Of a stretch of 64,000 bases of DNA, positions 8,901 to 17,233 are shown in pieces. The DNA is from Chlamydiales bacterium (GTDB lineage Bacteria > Chlamydiota > Chlamydiia > Chlamydiales > JACKPQ01): positions 496,001-560,000 of the forward strand of contig JACKPQ010000002.1 in assembly GCA_024233435.1 (NCBI GenBank), in the 5' to 3' direction. A model generated the notes under the pieces. It made no database searches, was not told where the DNA came from, and worked only from the letters and a program-made list of their open reading frames with translations. A program made the translations under genes and the position numbers. Within the stretch, counting starts at the first letter, position 1, and each line of letters opens with the position of its first letter.

Positions 8901-9477
8901 TAGGCTTAAGCAGATTTGTTGTCATCCCGCTATTTTTGCAAAAGAAGAGGCAGAAAGTGGCGATTCAGCCAAATACGAAATGTTGCTTGACCTTCTTGAT
9001 ACGCTCATTGAGGGTAAACATAAAACGGTCATTTTCTCACAGTATACAAAAATGTTGCAGATCATGCGCTGCGATCTCGAAAAACGGGGCGTGCGCTTTG
9101 TTTACCTTGATGGTTCAACAAAAAATCGCCTTGAGCTTGTCAAAGAATTTAATGCTGATAATGAGATTCTTGTTTTCCTTGTCTCCCTCAAAGCTGGAGG
9201 TACAGGTCTCAATCTTACAGGCGCCGATACAGTCATACACTATGACATGTGGTGGAACCCAGCCGTGGAAAATCAGGCGACAGACCGTGTGCACCGCATT
9301 GGTCAAAAGCGATCGGTTTCCGTCTATAAGCTGGTTACCAAAGGCACAATCGAAGAGAAAATTGTCGATATGCAGAACCGTAAGAGGGGGCTTGTTAAGA
9401 AAATTGTCTCCTGCGATGACGAGGCTATCTCTAAGCTCACATGGGATGATGTGCTTGAGTTACTACAGACTTGCTAG
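5995..9477 (+). CDS. SWIM zinc-finger SNF2-family helicase
   Basis: A double-strand DNA translocase of the SWI2/SNF2 superfamily, expected to remodel protein-DNA complexes. The 1160-residue protein has an N-terminal SWIM zinc finger (CDCPYHYDCQH, about residues 72-82), a long middle region, then the helicase core: Walker A DDMGLGKT near 722-729, motif II DEAQ near 821, SGTPIENS motif III, and the C-terminal helicase half with GGTGLNLTGAD and DRVHRIGQ. I use ATG 5995, preceded by GAGGTAGG; a TTG at 5977 is possible. I recall a similar gene next to tig and mreB in C. trachomatis (CT708). A second SNF2 protein lies at 38265. Confidence 0.95.
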   Translation: MLNVRKLRQDFSSTILRDGKTLFEDKKVLSAKILHLDTNTLRISAQVQGQYENAYETEIEIDRRECETIDSNCDCPYHYDCQHLAALMYYLEANLDKILVEYSEEADLESIDEGGDEGSKAELLKHVQEAATKEVERKDIEYRRQLLQEYVASSALLAQSPFFLKPQEQKIDRAELAIIFKAIADKKQKTHFEMQFALRLPSRSKPLHIPNLKAFLLSMRFQEPLYVGGKCYSFGLESFDERHREMARIVFEHARLPEKTGSDRALKIGMIDPAIFGSVLAKAFDIAMADIKAQNTHFQDDELFTLPCLYFESLESPLQFSPHFASFCFNLEYIEPPAKKILINPTLMIGKEPVTLEDVQLLECATPGMLHDGVYHRFAPNITRQHLKNLSPIRDMTIPEPLFGTFVENALPQLSEYATIANNHVTDKFVTLPYTGEMQSVCDISFLNGELDATLHFKYDDHLIPATPAQLQDEHLDTFVTEDGIVARNLVEERSIINDLFLDFVFDNEQGMFLAKSEKKIVEFMTETIPRNQGRVQFNCPQNLLDQFIYDESKFTLQLSHTDRMDAYLIDLKVDGALKGVRMDRLWECLSAKKAFIELARPKGSKSDGKNKIPKILVLNLDTIGNVVQLFDELGIAKLDNHVVERPIWSIASIDASNFEGLPVKFSMTKRLEDVRSQMLGEKTIEFSPVPKDVKATLRSYQTEGVQWLERLRLMYLNGILADDMGLGKTIQAIAAITQYSQNAKKPTLVVCPTSLLYNWKEEFHRFNPKMTTLVIDGIPTQRKKLIADVKKHNVIITSYSLLQKDIDQYQKTTFGYAILDEAQHIKNRGTRNAKSVKMIKAEHRLILSGTPIENSLDELWSLFDFLMPGFLSTFERFVEKYIRVQGEEQTQNLNYLRKKVAPFVMRRMKADVLKDLPPVDEIVYHTQLSDSQHELYRSYAESALGELTKMVERDGFDKCQIHVLATLTRLKQICCHPAIFAKEEAESGDSAKYEMLLDLLDTLIEGKHKTVIFSQYTKMLQIMRCDLEKRGVRFVYLDGSTKNRLELVKEFNADNEILVFLVSLKAGGTGLNLTGADTVIHYDMWWNPAVENQATDRVHRIGQKRSVSVYKLVTKGTIEEKIVDMQNRKRGLVKKIVSCDDEAISKLTWDDVLELLQTC

Positions 9478-9540
9478 GCGGTGCAATACCAAAATCTCTA
9501 GCCCTTGCGCAAACGGTGGGTGTCTTGCTATGCTTGGGTA

Positions 9541-10266
9541 ATGAGTAAGGGCGTATTGATCGGCTGCGATCGAGAAATGGAAATTTATTTGAGCTGGTGG
9601 TGGAACCATTACAGAAAGTGGAATAGCTCGCCTGTGGCTATAGCCGACTTTGGGCTCAGTGAGCGGGGACTGGAAAAAGCCAAGAAAATTGGCCAAATTA
9701 TCGATATAGATACAGAAGTTGGCGATGCAATCATTTCATGCTCTGAGGTAAGGGAATTACAAAGCACGATCAATCAAGTGAGACAATGCATCGGAGTTTG
9801 GCAAAGAAAGCCCTTTGCAATCTCTCAATCTCCCTTTGATGAGACGGTGTGGATTGATTTAGATTGCGAGGTCAGGGCAGATATAAATCCTCTTTTTGAG
9901 TACTGTAAGGGTGGTTTTGGGGTCATATCAGATGAGCCTCATTATGAAAAATGGTGCAACAAAATGGGAATTTTGAGTGGTCTTGGCTATGATACTTCTG
10001 TTGTGGTCTACAAAAAAGACTCTCAAGTTTTAAAGAGCTGGGTTGAAGCAACACATGACTGGAAAGAAGCGTTTTGGGGAGATGATCGCATTTTGTCGCA
10101 TGTGATTAAAAGCGGAGGCTATGCAGTTAATATTATTCCAGAAGAGTGGTCCTCGAACTTTGCGCGCAGAAATCCCGCTGCAAAAATTGTGCATTATCCC
10201 ACGGCAAATGGTAAAGCTGAAATCATAAAGCAACTCATTCATGGACAATTATTCCATACATGCTAA
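9541..10266 (+). CDS. Glycosyltransferase-like protein with DxD motif
   Basis: A protein of 241 residues from ATG 9541; the frame is open to a TTG at 9505. It contains a DxD-type sequence (WIDLDCEV, about residues 112-119) followed by a segment typical of GT-A enzymes that place a nucleotide sugar: WGDDRILSHVI, NIIPEEWS, and a late KIVHYP with the histidine often used for metal or phosphate contact. There is no signal peptide. The N-terminal half (LIGCDREMEIYLSWWW) fits a nucleotide-binding strand. It is inserted between the SNF2 gene and mreB, which I recall as adjacent in Chlamydia. Donor and acceptor sugars are unknown; the family is an inference. Confidence 0.6.
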   Translation: MSKGVLIGCDREMEIYLSWWWNHYRKWNSSPVAIADFGLSERGLEKAKKIGQIIDIDTEVGDAIISCSEVRELQSTINQVRQCIGVWQRKPFAISQSPFDETVWIDLDCEVRADINPLFEYCKGGFGVISDEPHYEKWCNKMGILSGLGYDTSVVVYKKDSQVLKSWVEATHDWKEAFWGDDRILSHVIKSGGYAVNIIPEEWSSNFARRNPAAKIVHYPTANGKAEIIKQLIHGQLFHTC

Positions 10267-10286
10267 AATAGCCCCAAGAGGGTTTT

Positions 10287-11213
10287 ATGTTCTCAAGATA
10301 TTTAGATCCGAAAAACGATCTGGCTTTTAAGAAGATCTTCGGCACGGAAAAGCACAAGCGTATTCCCATTGCATTTTTAAATGCGGTTTTTAATCTGCAA
10401 GGTTCTGAAAGAATTGCTGATTTGGAGTTTTTAAACACCATTCAGCCTCCGGAGATTGAAGCAAGAAAGGAAAGCATTGTCGATGTTTTGGTGCGCGATC
10501 AGAGCGGGTCTAAGTATATCGTAGAGATGCAAGTTGCAAAATTGGAAGGCTTTGAAAAAAGGGCTCAATACTATGCTGCTAAAACCTACTGCTCGCATTT
10601 TAACATTGGCGAAAAATATTATAACCTTAAAAAAGTTGTATTCCTAGCTATTACAGACTACGTTGTTTTTCCTGAAAAAGAGGGTTACAAATCTGATCAT
10701 GTCATCTTAGATAACAAAACACTAGAGCACGACCTTAAAGACTTTTCGTTTACGTTTGTGGAGTTGCCAAAGTTTAACAAAACACTAGATCAACTCAACG
10801 GGTTAGAGGATCAGTGGTATTATTTTTTTAAGCACGCCAAAGAGAGTCGAGATATAGAGGGGATCTTAAAAGCTAATTCTGAAATTAAGGAAGCTTACGA
10901 AGTCGTTGAGCGTATTCATTGGACCGAGCAGGAGCTAATAGCCTACGATAAGATATGGATGTCCGTTTCAGATGCCAAAGGCATACTTGACGCCGCTCGC
11001 AATGACGGCTTAAAGGAGGGCCTAGAGCAGGGACTAGAACAGGGACTAGAACAGGGAATCCAGCAAGGCCTAGAGCAGGGGCGCAAGAGAGCTCAAATTG
11101 AAATTGCTAAAAACATGATTAGCTTTGGGCAATTAAGTGAGGCGATTGCAAAGCTTACTGGCTTGTCAATAGAAGAAATAGAGAGCATCAAAGAATATAC
11201 GCAAACAACTTAA
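10287..11213 (+). CDS. Rpn family recombination-promoting nuclease (PD-(D/E)XK)
   Basis: A protein of 308 residues opening with the Rpn/TIGR01784-type N-terminus (LDPKNDLAFKKIFG). The nuclease core contains D...EMQ (VDVLVRDQSG then YIVEMQV), the PD-(D/E)XK variant used by this family. Known relatives are horizontally mobile and promote RecA-independent DNA exchange. Near residues 244-266 there is a short tandem peptide repeat (EGLEQGLEQGLEQG) encoded by near-identical 12-base units, followed by a helical C-terminus. GAGGG upstream supports ATG 10287. It is likely an acquired gene between the SNF2 gene and mreB. Confidence 0.88.
   Translation: MFSRYLDPKNDLAFKKIFGTEKHKRIPIAFLNAVFNLQGSERIADLEFLNTIQPPEIEARKESIVDVLVRDQSGSKYIVEMQVAKLEGFEKRAQYYAAKTYCSHFNIGEKYYNLKKVVFLAITDYVVFPEKEGYKSDHVILDNKTLEHDLKDFSFTFVELPKFNKTLDQLNGLEDQWYYFFKHAKESRDIEGILKANSEIKEAYEVVERIHWTEQELIAYDKIWMSVSDAKGILDAARNDGLKEGLEQGLEQGLEQGIQQGLEQGRKRAQIEIAKNMISFGQLSEAIAKLTGLSIEEIESIKEYTQTT
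11018..11082 (+). repeat. In-gene 12-bp tandem repeat (LEQG units)
   Basis: About five units related to CTAGAACAGGGA sit inside the Rpn-type gene and encode repeated Leu-Glu-Gln-Gly. The middle copies are identical, so unit number could change by slippage without breaking the frame. Confidence 0.8.
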
Positions 11214-11349
11214 GCAATAGGTTTTTGATTGGGTCGTATTCTTGTCAAATTTCCATTTTTTCAAAGTGCTAATGTGTAACTCTTTTTGATCAGTTGCCAA
11301 GTTAGGAGAATTTCGATATAGTTGGGCAGATGATGAAATTGAGGTTAGA

Positions 11350-12441
11350 ATGAAAAAGCAGGCGAAGTCTCCTTGGCAGTTGTTGCAAGATCTAGGGCAA
11401 AATGCCCTCAAGCGCTGGGGTAAGCTCACAGGTATTTTTGCAAGTGATATTGGTATCGACTTAGGTACAGCAAATACTCTTGTTTATGTGAGAGGTAAAG
11501 GTATTGTCTTGGCAGAGCCCTCTGTCGTTGCAGTGGATTCTTTAACGAATGAAGTGCTAGCAGTCGGCCATAAGGCCAAAGCGATGCTAGGTCGAACACC
11601 CCGTAAAATCCATGCCGTAAGGCCGATGAAGGATGGGGTCATTGCCGATTTTGAAATCGCAGAAGGCATGCTTAAAGCGCTTATTAAGCGGGTTACTCCT
11701 ACCAGGTCGTTATTTCGACCAAAGATTCTAATTGCCGTTCCATCGGGCATCACAGGCGTTGAAAAGCGCGCTGTAGAGGATTCTGCTCTTAGGGCGGGCG
11801 CTCAAGAGGTGATTTTGATTGAAGAGCCTATGGCGGCAGCTATTGGTGCTGATATGCCTGTCCATGAGCCGGCAGCAAGTATGATTGTTGATATCGGCGG
11901 AGGTACAACTGAAATTGCTATCATTTCCCTTGGCGGAGTTGTGGAGTCTCGATCTTTACGTATTGGTGGCGATGAGTTTGATGATTGCATCATTAATTAT
12001 ATGCGACGCACCTACAATTTAATGATCGGACCTAGAACAGCCGAAGAGATCAAAATGACAATTGGCTCTGCTTACCCTTTAGGTGAGAATGAGCTTGAAA
12101 TGGAAGTGCGTGGCCGTGATCAAGTTGCTGGTTTGCCAGTGACAAAACGCATCAATTCTGTTGAAATTCGCGAATGCTTGGCAGAGCCTATCCAGCAGAT
12201 CATAGAAAGCATCAAATTGACACTAGAGAAATGTCCGCCTGAGCTCTCTGCTGACCTTGTTGAGCGAGGCATGCTACTCGCTGGAGGCGGTGCTTTAATT
12301 AAAGGTCTTGATAAAGCGATCATTAAAGAAACAGGGTTGCCCGTTATTGTTGCGCCAAGCCCACTTTTGGCTGTTTGCATGGGCACGGGTAAGGCCCTCG
12401 ATTATCTAGACCGTTTTAAGAAAAGCCGTTCGGCTTCTTAA
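11350..12441 (+). CDS. mreB: Rod shape-determining protein MreB
   Basis: A bacterial actin homologue that positions envelope synthesis; in chlamydiae it takes part in division, since FtsZ is absent from the phylum. The 363-residue protein has the actin-fold phosphate loops (DIGIDLGTANT near 34-44 and DIGGGTTE near 180-187) and the adenosine motif GGGALIKGL near the C-terminus. The N-terminus carries about 30 extra residues before the first phosphate loop, with an amphipathic stretch (SPWQLLQDLG) that could bind membrane. Start ATG 11350 has GAGG 6 bases upstream. It is followed 21 bases later by pckG. Confidence 0.97.
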   Translation: MKKQAKSPWQLLQDLGQNALKRWGKLTGIFASDIGIDLGTANTLVYVRGKGIVLAEPSVVAVDSLTNEVLAVGHKAKAMLGRTPRKIHAVRPMKDGVIADFEIAEGMLKALIKRVTPTRSLFRPKILIAVPSGITGVEKRAVEDSALRAGAQEVILIEEPMAAAIGADMPVHEPAASMIVDIGGGTTEIAIISLGGVVESRSLRIGGDEFDDCIINYMRRTYNLMIGPRTAEEIKMTIGSAYPLGENELEMEVRGRDQVAGLPVTKRINSVEIRECLAEPIQQIIESIKLTLEKCPPELSADLVERGMLLAGGGALIKGLDKAIIKETGLPVIVAPSPLLAVCMGTGKALDYLDRFKKSRSAS

Positions 12442-12462
12442 TGCCACGATTAGGGGGGAGTA

Positions 12463-14268
12463 GTGGAGGTTGATTTTTCTAATTGGACGACAAACAAGCG
12501 TTTGCAAGCATGGATACGCGAAAAAGCTGAACTTTGCAAGCCAGAAAGGGTGCATCTTTGCAACGGATCAAAAGAAGAATTTGACCGTCTAGCGCAAGAA
12601 ATGTGTAAATCGGGAGCTTTTGTTCAGCTCAATGCTAGCAAGCGACCCAACTCTTTTTGGTGTCACTCTGACCCAAACGATGTGGCACGTGTAGAAGATC
12701 GAACGTTTATCTGTTCAGTCAATGAAGAAGATGCTGGCCCAACAAACAATTGGAAAGATCCCCAAGAGATGAGATCTCACATGCTTCAGTTATTCAACGG
12801 CTGTATGCAAGGGCGAACGATGTATGTCATTCCATTTTCTATGGGACCTCTTGGCTCGAATCTCTCATTGATTGGAGTCCAAGTCACAGATAGCCCCTAT
12901 GTTGTTTGTAATATGCGCATCATGACGCGTATGGGTGATAAAGTTCTCAAACTGCTAGATCGAGGAGCTCCATTTATTCCCTGCACCCACTCGGTTGGTG
13001 TCCCACTTAGACCGGGTCAAAAAGATACTTTTTGGCCTTGTCGCTCTGACGAAAAGTGGATTGTCCATTTTCCTGAAGAGCGCTCCATTTGGTCATTTGG
13101 CAGTGGTTATGGTGGTAATGCTCTTCTTGGCAAGAAGTGCTTAGCTTTGCGCATTGCTTCTGCGCAAGCGCGCGATGAGGGGTGGCTTGCAGAGCATATG
13201 CTCATCGTTGGAATCACCAATCCAGAAGGCAAAAAACACTATTTTTGTGCTGCGTTTCCCAGCGCATGTGGTAAGACCAACCTTGCTATGCTCACACCTT
13301 CACTTCCAGGATGGAAAGTAGAATGCGTAGGCGACGATATTGCTTGGATGCGTCCTGGAAGTGATGGTCGCCTTTATGCCATCAATCCCGAATCGGGGTA
13401 TTTTGGTGTTGCTCCAGGCACCTCTGTAAAATCTAATCCATCAGCAATGAAAACCCTTGAGAAGAATGCCATTTTTACAAATGTGGCTCTTACAGATGAC
13501 AAAGATGTTTGGTGGGAAGGGATGACGGATGAGCCTCCTGCGCACTGCACAGACTGGCGCGGTCAAGATTGGACCCCAAGCTCAAAAGAAAAGGCATCAC
13601 ATCCCAATGCTCGCTTTACGGTTTCCGCTTATCAGTGTCCGGTGCTCGATCCAGCTATGGACGATACCAATGGAGTCCCAATCTCGGGCATTATTTTTGG
13701 AGGTAGGCGAGCATCGACGGTGCCACTTGTTTTCGAAACATTCAGCTGGCAGCATGGCACCTTTATTGGAGCGAGTGTTTCTTCTGAGAAAACAGCCGCT
13801 GCTGCTGGCAAAGTTGGTGAATTAAGACATGACCCCTTTGCAATGCTTCCATTTTGTGGTTACAATATGGGAGATTATTTTGGCCATTGGCTCAAAGTGG
13901 GAGCAAAGTCTAATGCAGGAAAGCTTCCGCGTATTTTCCAAGTCAATTGGTTTAGAAAGAATCGCGAAGGGCAATTTCTCTGGCCTGGTTTTGGTGACAA
14001 TATTCGCGTACTCAAGTGGATGTTTGAGCGCATTGAAGGGCAAGCAGACGCACTAGAAACACCTCTAGGATTTATCCCGACTGAAGGGAGCTTGGATCTT
14101 TCAGGCCTTGATTTATCTGCGCAAACACTCAAGGAACTTTTCGCAATCGATAGAGAAGCCTGGCTCAAAGAGGCCAAGGGCCTGCGCGAGTATTTTTCTC
14201 AGTTCGGCGAGCATCTTCCACTGGGCATTCATGAGGAACTAGATGCTCTTGAAAAACGCCTCTTATGA
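12463..14268 (+). CDS. pckG: Phosphoenolpyruvate carboxykinase (GTP)
   Basis: Converts oxaloacetate and GTP to phosphoenolpyruvate, CO2 and GDP, joining the TCA cycle to gluconeogenesis. The 601-residue protein has GTP-family motifs: the N-terminal PFSMGPLGS, the Gly-rich GSGYGGNALLGKKC, the P-loop SACGKTN near residue 266, and GVPISGIIFGGRR. Start is GTG 12463 with an AGGGGGGAG ribosome site. It follows mreB by 21 bases, an order I recall from C. trachomatis. Confidence 0.97.
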   Translation: MEVDFSNWTTNKRLQAWIREKAELCKPERVHLCNGSKEEFDRLAQEMCKSGAFVQLNASKRPNSFWCHSDPNDVARVEDRTFICSVNEEDAGPTNNWKDPQEMRSHMLQLFNGCMQGRTMYVIPFSMGPLGSNLSLIGVQVTDSPYVVCNMRIMTRMGDKVLKLLDRGAPFIPCTHSVGVPLRPGQKDTFWPCRSDEKWIVHFPEERSIWSFGSGYGGNALLGKKCLALRIASAQARDEGWLAEHMLIVGITNPEGKKHYFCAAFPSACGKTNLAMLTPSLPGWKVECVGDDIAWMRPGSDGRLYAINPESGYFGVAPGTSVKSNPSAMKTLEKNAIFTNVALTDDKDVWWEGMTDEPPAHCTDWRGQDWTPSSKEKASHPNARFTVSAYQCPVLDPAMDDTNGVPISGIIFGGRRASTVPLVFETFSWQHGTFIGASVSSEKTAAAAGKVGELRHDPFAMLPFCGYNMGDYFGHWLKVGAKSNAGKLPRIFQVNWFRKNREGQFLWPGFGDNIRVLKWMFERIEGQADALETPLGFIPTEGSLDLSGLDLSAQTLKELFAIDREAWLKEAKGLREYFSQFGEHLPLGIHEELDALEKRLL

Positions 14269-14285
14269 AGTTATGCCAAACGAAC

Positions 14286-14306
14286 CTCAAAAATCCGACT
14301 TTTGAG
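14286..14306. terminator. Candidate bidirectional terminator between pckG and ndk
   Basis: CTCAAAA (14286-14292) and TTTTGAG (14300-14306) pair around a 7-base loop in the 68-base gap between two convergent stop codons. A/T runs inside the stem could serve either direction. The sequence ACCTCAAAAATC is shared with the dispersed repeat at 47026. Confidence 0.4.
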
Positions 14307-14336
14307 CCCCGTTACAATGATTCCGGAAAGACGCGG

Positions 14337-14774
14337 TTAACGCTTTGAAGAGAGGCTCTGGATTTCACCTGCTTTGAAGAAGAAGGGGATTTCCACAGCG
14401 GCAGTCTCTGGAGCGTCGGAGCCGTGAACAGCGTTGCAATCGATTGAATCTGCAAAATCAGCGCGGATTGTGCCCGGCGCTGCTTTTTTAGGATCAGTCG
14501 CGCCCATGATATCTCGATTTTTTGTAATGGCATTTTCACCTTCTAGCACCATAATGACGACTGGTCCAGAAGTCATGAAGTCGACTAGCTCACCGAAAAA
14601 AGGGCGCTCTTTGTGCACTTCGTAAAACTCTTCTGCTTGCTCTTTAGTAAGGTGCATCATCTTGATACCAGCGACGCGTAAGCTGTTTTTCTCAAAGCGC
14701 GCGATGATATCGCCAATGTGATTTTTTTCTACTGCATCTGGTTTAATGATGGATAGTGTTTGTTCTAATGTCAT
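14337..14774 (-). CDS. ndk: Nucleoside diphosphate kinase
   Basis: Transfers the gamma phosphate of ATP to nucleoside diphosphates. The 145-residue protein has the IIKPDAV N-terminus and the active-site histidine in CNAVHGSDAPE near residue 117. A slightly variant tail (FFFKAGEIQSLSSKR) ends the protein. Length is normal. It is convergent with pckG and preceded by an AAGGAGA ribosome site. Confidence 0.97.
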   Translation of the reverse strand: MTLEQTLSIIKPDAVEKNHIGDIIARFEKNSLRVAGIKMMHLTKEQAEEFYEVHKERPFFGELVDFMTSGPVVIMVLEGENAITKNRDIMGATDPKKAAPGTIRADFADSIDCNAVHGSDAPETAAVEIPFFFKAGEIQSLSSKR

Positions 14775-14884
14775 AGTAAATCTCCTTGTTCAAGCAGTTT
14801 AGCATAAGATGTAGATCCAGTGCAAGGTGTAAAATATTTGCTTTAAATTAGAAGGATTGGTTAGGATGCCCCTGGAGGTGTGGT

Positions 14885-15073
14885 ATGGCAGAAGTAGATA
14901 GTGTTAACGGCAAAAGCAATAACCAATGTGAGCATGCGGGTGTCGGGCAGGATTCTCCAATCCTTGGCACGGTAGCACTGCTTGCAGCGGCAGTATTTGG
15001 TTATTGCGTATTTAATATTGCCAAACAGCTTGCAGCCGGGTTAAAATTCGGAGTTAATCCAATTACGCGCTAG
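14885..15073 (+). CDS. Small single-span membrane protein
   Basis: A protein of 62 residues with a polar N-terminus (residues 1-24) and one membrane span (about 26-48: ILGTVALLAAAVFGYCVFNIA). GGAGG lies 8 bases before the ATG, so translation is likely. The stop codon is followed directly by the ATG of the heptosyltransferase gene, with no gap, so they are probably coupled. I recognise no family. It resembles in size and plan the small membrane proteins at 25027 and 62939. Confidence 0.7.
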   Translation: MAEVDSVNGKSNNQCEHAGVGQDSPILGTVALLAAAVFGYCVFNIAKQLAAGLKFGVNPITR

Positions 15074-16093
15074 ATGAACCTGACAAAAATAAAAAAAATA
15101 CTAGTTATCAAGCTTCGCCACCACGGGGACGTTTTGATGGCAACACCTGTTTTTCAGGTGCTTCAAAAGCGCATGCCGCAAGCTCAAATCGATGCGTATA
15201 TCTATGCTGAAACCAAGCCGATGCTTGAGGGGCATCCATCAATCCAAGATTTTATCCTCTACGACAAGTCGAAAAAAACGCTCATATCTGAGCTAAAGCG
15301 TCTTTGGCGGATTCGCAAAAATCGCTACGATCTCGTGATTAATCTTACAGAAGGGGATCGGGGCGCTGTTGCGGCATGGGTTTCTGGGGCAAAAGTACGG
15401 GTGGGCGTTGATCCTGAAGGCACGGGGATGTGGGGTAAATCCTCTATGTACACACATCTTTGCAGAAATTGTCCTAACCCTCGCCATGCTGTGGAACGGG
15501 GGCTTGATGTGCTGCGCGTCATTGGCATTTTCCCAAAAAGTGAAGAGCGGGAGCTATTTTTCAAAACCGATTCAACTTATACGCCGCCTCTTGATGATTA
15601 CGTCCTTATTCATCCAGTTTCTCGGTGGATGTTTAAATCTTGGCCAGCAGAAAAGATGGCAAAACTCATCCATATTTTAGCTGAGCGAGGAGAGAAGATC
15701 ATTTTAACATCGAGTCCGAGCGACATAGAACGTCAAATGCTAACTAGCATCGAGCTACTCTGTCCCAATATTGAAATTATCAATTTGGGAGGGAAGACCT
15801 CTCTTAAGGAGCTAGGTACTCTGATTAAAAATGCGAAATTGCTCATCACAGTTGACTCTGTGCCACTGCATATCGCAAGTGCTCTCAAAGCGCCTTGTCT
15901 TGCAATATTTGGTCCCACATCAGAGGTGAACTGGGCGCCTTATCGCAACCCCAATGCGCGTGTTGTTGCTCAAAATATGCCATGCCGCCCCTGTTACCGC
16001 GCAGGGTGTGCAGATAGCGGTCGCTCTGATTGTTTAGAAACATTAGAAGTCAGCGCTGTAGTCGATGAATTGAAAACTCTTTGTCCTCTCTAA
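15074..16093 (+). CDS. Glycosyltransferase family 9 (heptosyltransferase-like)
   Basis: A protein of 339 residues of the ADP-heptose:LPS heptosyltransferase fold. The N-terminal domain opens with KILVIKLRHHGDVLMATPV, the family hallmark. The C-terminal domain holds VLIHPVSRWMFKSWP and the donor-binding region LLITVDSVPLHIASAL with the following FGPTSEVNW. It resembles the RfaQ/WaaQ branch. The expected role is adding sugar to lipopolysaccharide core at the cytoplasmic membrane, but the true donor is not certain. It overlaps the 3' end of folA by 44 bases, tail to tail. Confidence 0.9.
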   Translation: MNLTKIKKILVIKLRHHGDVLMATPVFQVLQKRMPQAQIDAYIYAETKPMLEGHPSIQDFILYDKSKKTLISELKRLWRIRKNRYDLVINLTEGDRGAVAAWVSGAKVRVGVDPEGTGMWGKSSMYTHLCRNCPNPRHAVERGLDVLRVIGIFPKSEERELFFKTDSTYTPPLDDYVLIHPVSRWMFKSWPAEKMAKLIHILAERGEKIILTSSPSDIERQMLTSIELLCPNIEIINLGGKTSLKELGTLIKNAKLLITVDSVPLHIASALKAPCLAIFGPTSEVNWAPYRNPNARVVAQNMPCRPCYRAGCADSGRSDCLETLEVSAVVDELKTLCPL

Positions 16094-16508
16094 AGCAAGT
16101 ATTTGTCCACCCGTTTATATACCCCAGCGGAAAATAACGATCACAAGGATAATCTGTATACACATGGGTTAACAAAACTGTGTCGATGAGCTCATGCTGA
16201 AAAAATAGCTCGAAAATATCTTGTCCACCCGTAACACAAACTTTTTTGTTTGGGTAATTTTTGAGTTGCTCAAGGCATTCATCAAGCGATGAAACGAAAA
16301 AAGAGCCTTTTTGTGAGTTGGAAAATACAATTAAATCCTTATTTTCAAGGCGATGTTTAGGAATTGCATCGTAGGTCTTGCGCCCCATGATCATCACCGA
16401 ATCTTGAGTCGTATCCCAGAAAAATTTCAGATCTTCTGGCAGATGCCAAGGTGTTTTGCCCAAATGGGCTATTCCCCCAGAAGCTGTGCATGCAACAACA
16501 GCGATCAT
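16050..16508 (-). CDS. folA: Dihydrofolate reductase
   Basis: Reduces dihydrofolate with NADPH. The 152-residue protein has the substrate-loop motif GKTPWHLPEDLKFF (aspartate of the active site in PEDLK), the NADPH site MIMGRKTYDAI and the GGQDIFE glycine pair. It is the last gene of an operon with lptB, whose stop overlaps this start by 4 bases. The end overlaps the heptosyltransferase gene on the other strand by 44 bases. Confidence 0.95.
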   Translation of the reverse strand: MIAVVACTASGGIAHLGKTPWHLPEDLKFFWDTTQDSVMIMGRKTYDAIPKHRLENKDLIVFSNSQKGSFFVSSLDECLEQLKNYPNKKVCVTGGQDIFELFFQHELIDTVLLTHVYTDYPCDRYFPLGYINGWTNTCFREDKEFSIHRLQR

Positions 16509-17233
16509 AGTTTGAAATCGTCGCCCAAGTAGGCCTCACGCACAGTTACATTGCTGATAAGCTCTTCAGTATTGCCTTGCGCTATGCAGCTGCCGCCTTG
16601 CATCAGGTAGCTGCGATTAGCAATAGAGAAAATCTCGCGTGCGTTATGATCTGTGATCAACACGCTAATTCCTTTTGCAGTGAGATGGCGTATCATTTTT
16701 TGCACATCGGCAATCGTTTTAGGGTCGATGTTTGCAAACGGCTCATCGAGAAGTAAAAGAGAGGGATTTGTGACAAGTGCGCGCGTGATTTCTAAACGGC
16801 GTCGCTCGCCCCCAGAAAGGGTGGCAGCGCGTTTATTTGACAGGTGGGACAGGTGTAGCTCTTCTAAAAGCTCATCTAAGCGCTCTTGGCGTTTTTTTCG
16901 CGATAGTTTCAGCACCTCTAAGATGCACAAAATATTGTCTTTGACCGTCAATTGTCTAAACACTGATGGCTCTTGAGCCAGATAACCCATGCCCATTTTT
17001 GCGCGCTTATGCACCGGGGTTTTAGTGACATCGACACCATTAAAAAAGACCTGGCCACTGTCGGGCTTTACCAAGCCAATCGTCATATAAAAGGCTGTTG
17101 TTTTGCCAGCGCCATTTGGGCCAAGCAATCCTACGACCTCACCTGCATCAATATCAAAGGATAAATCGCTGACAATAACGCGGCCGCTATACCCTTTTTG
17201 CAAATTTTTCACAGATAGTAGCTTTTCTTTCAT
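16505..17233 (-). CDS. lptB: Lipopolysaccharide export ABC transporter ATPase LptB
   Basis: Cytoplasmic ATPase that powers lipopolysaccharide extraction from the inner membrane by LptFG. The 242-residue protein has Walker A GPNGAGKTT near 38-46, the signature LSGGERRR near 137-144, Walker B LLLLDEPFAN near 157-166, and the switch histidine in ITDHNARE. Neighbours are an LptC-like gene upstream (4-base overlap) and kdsA. Confidence 0.96.
   Translation of the reverse strand: MKEKLLSVKNLQKGYSGRVIVSDLSFDIDAGEVVGLLGPNGAGKTTAFYMTIGLVKPDSGQVFFNGVDVTKTPVHKRAKMGMGYLAQEPSVFRQLTVKDNILCILEVLKLSRKKRQERLDELLEELHLSHLSNKRAATLSGGERRRLEITRALVTNPSLLLLDEPFANIDPKTIADVQKMIRHLTAKGISVLITDHNAREIFSIANRSYLMQGGSCIAQGNTEELISNVTVREAYLGDDFKL

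Noticed and set aside
8936..9541. 201-residue open frame overlapping the SNF2 gene
   Set aside because: It is an out-of-frame shadow of the helicase C-terminus, with no ribosome site or domain.
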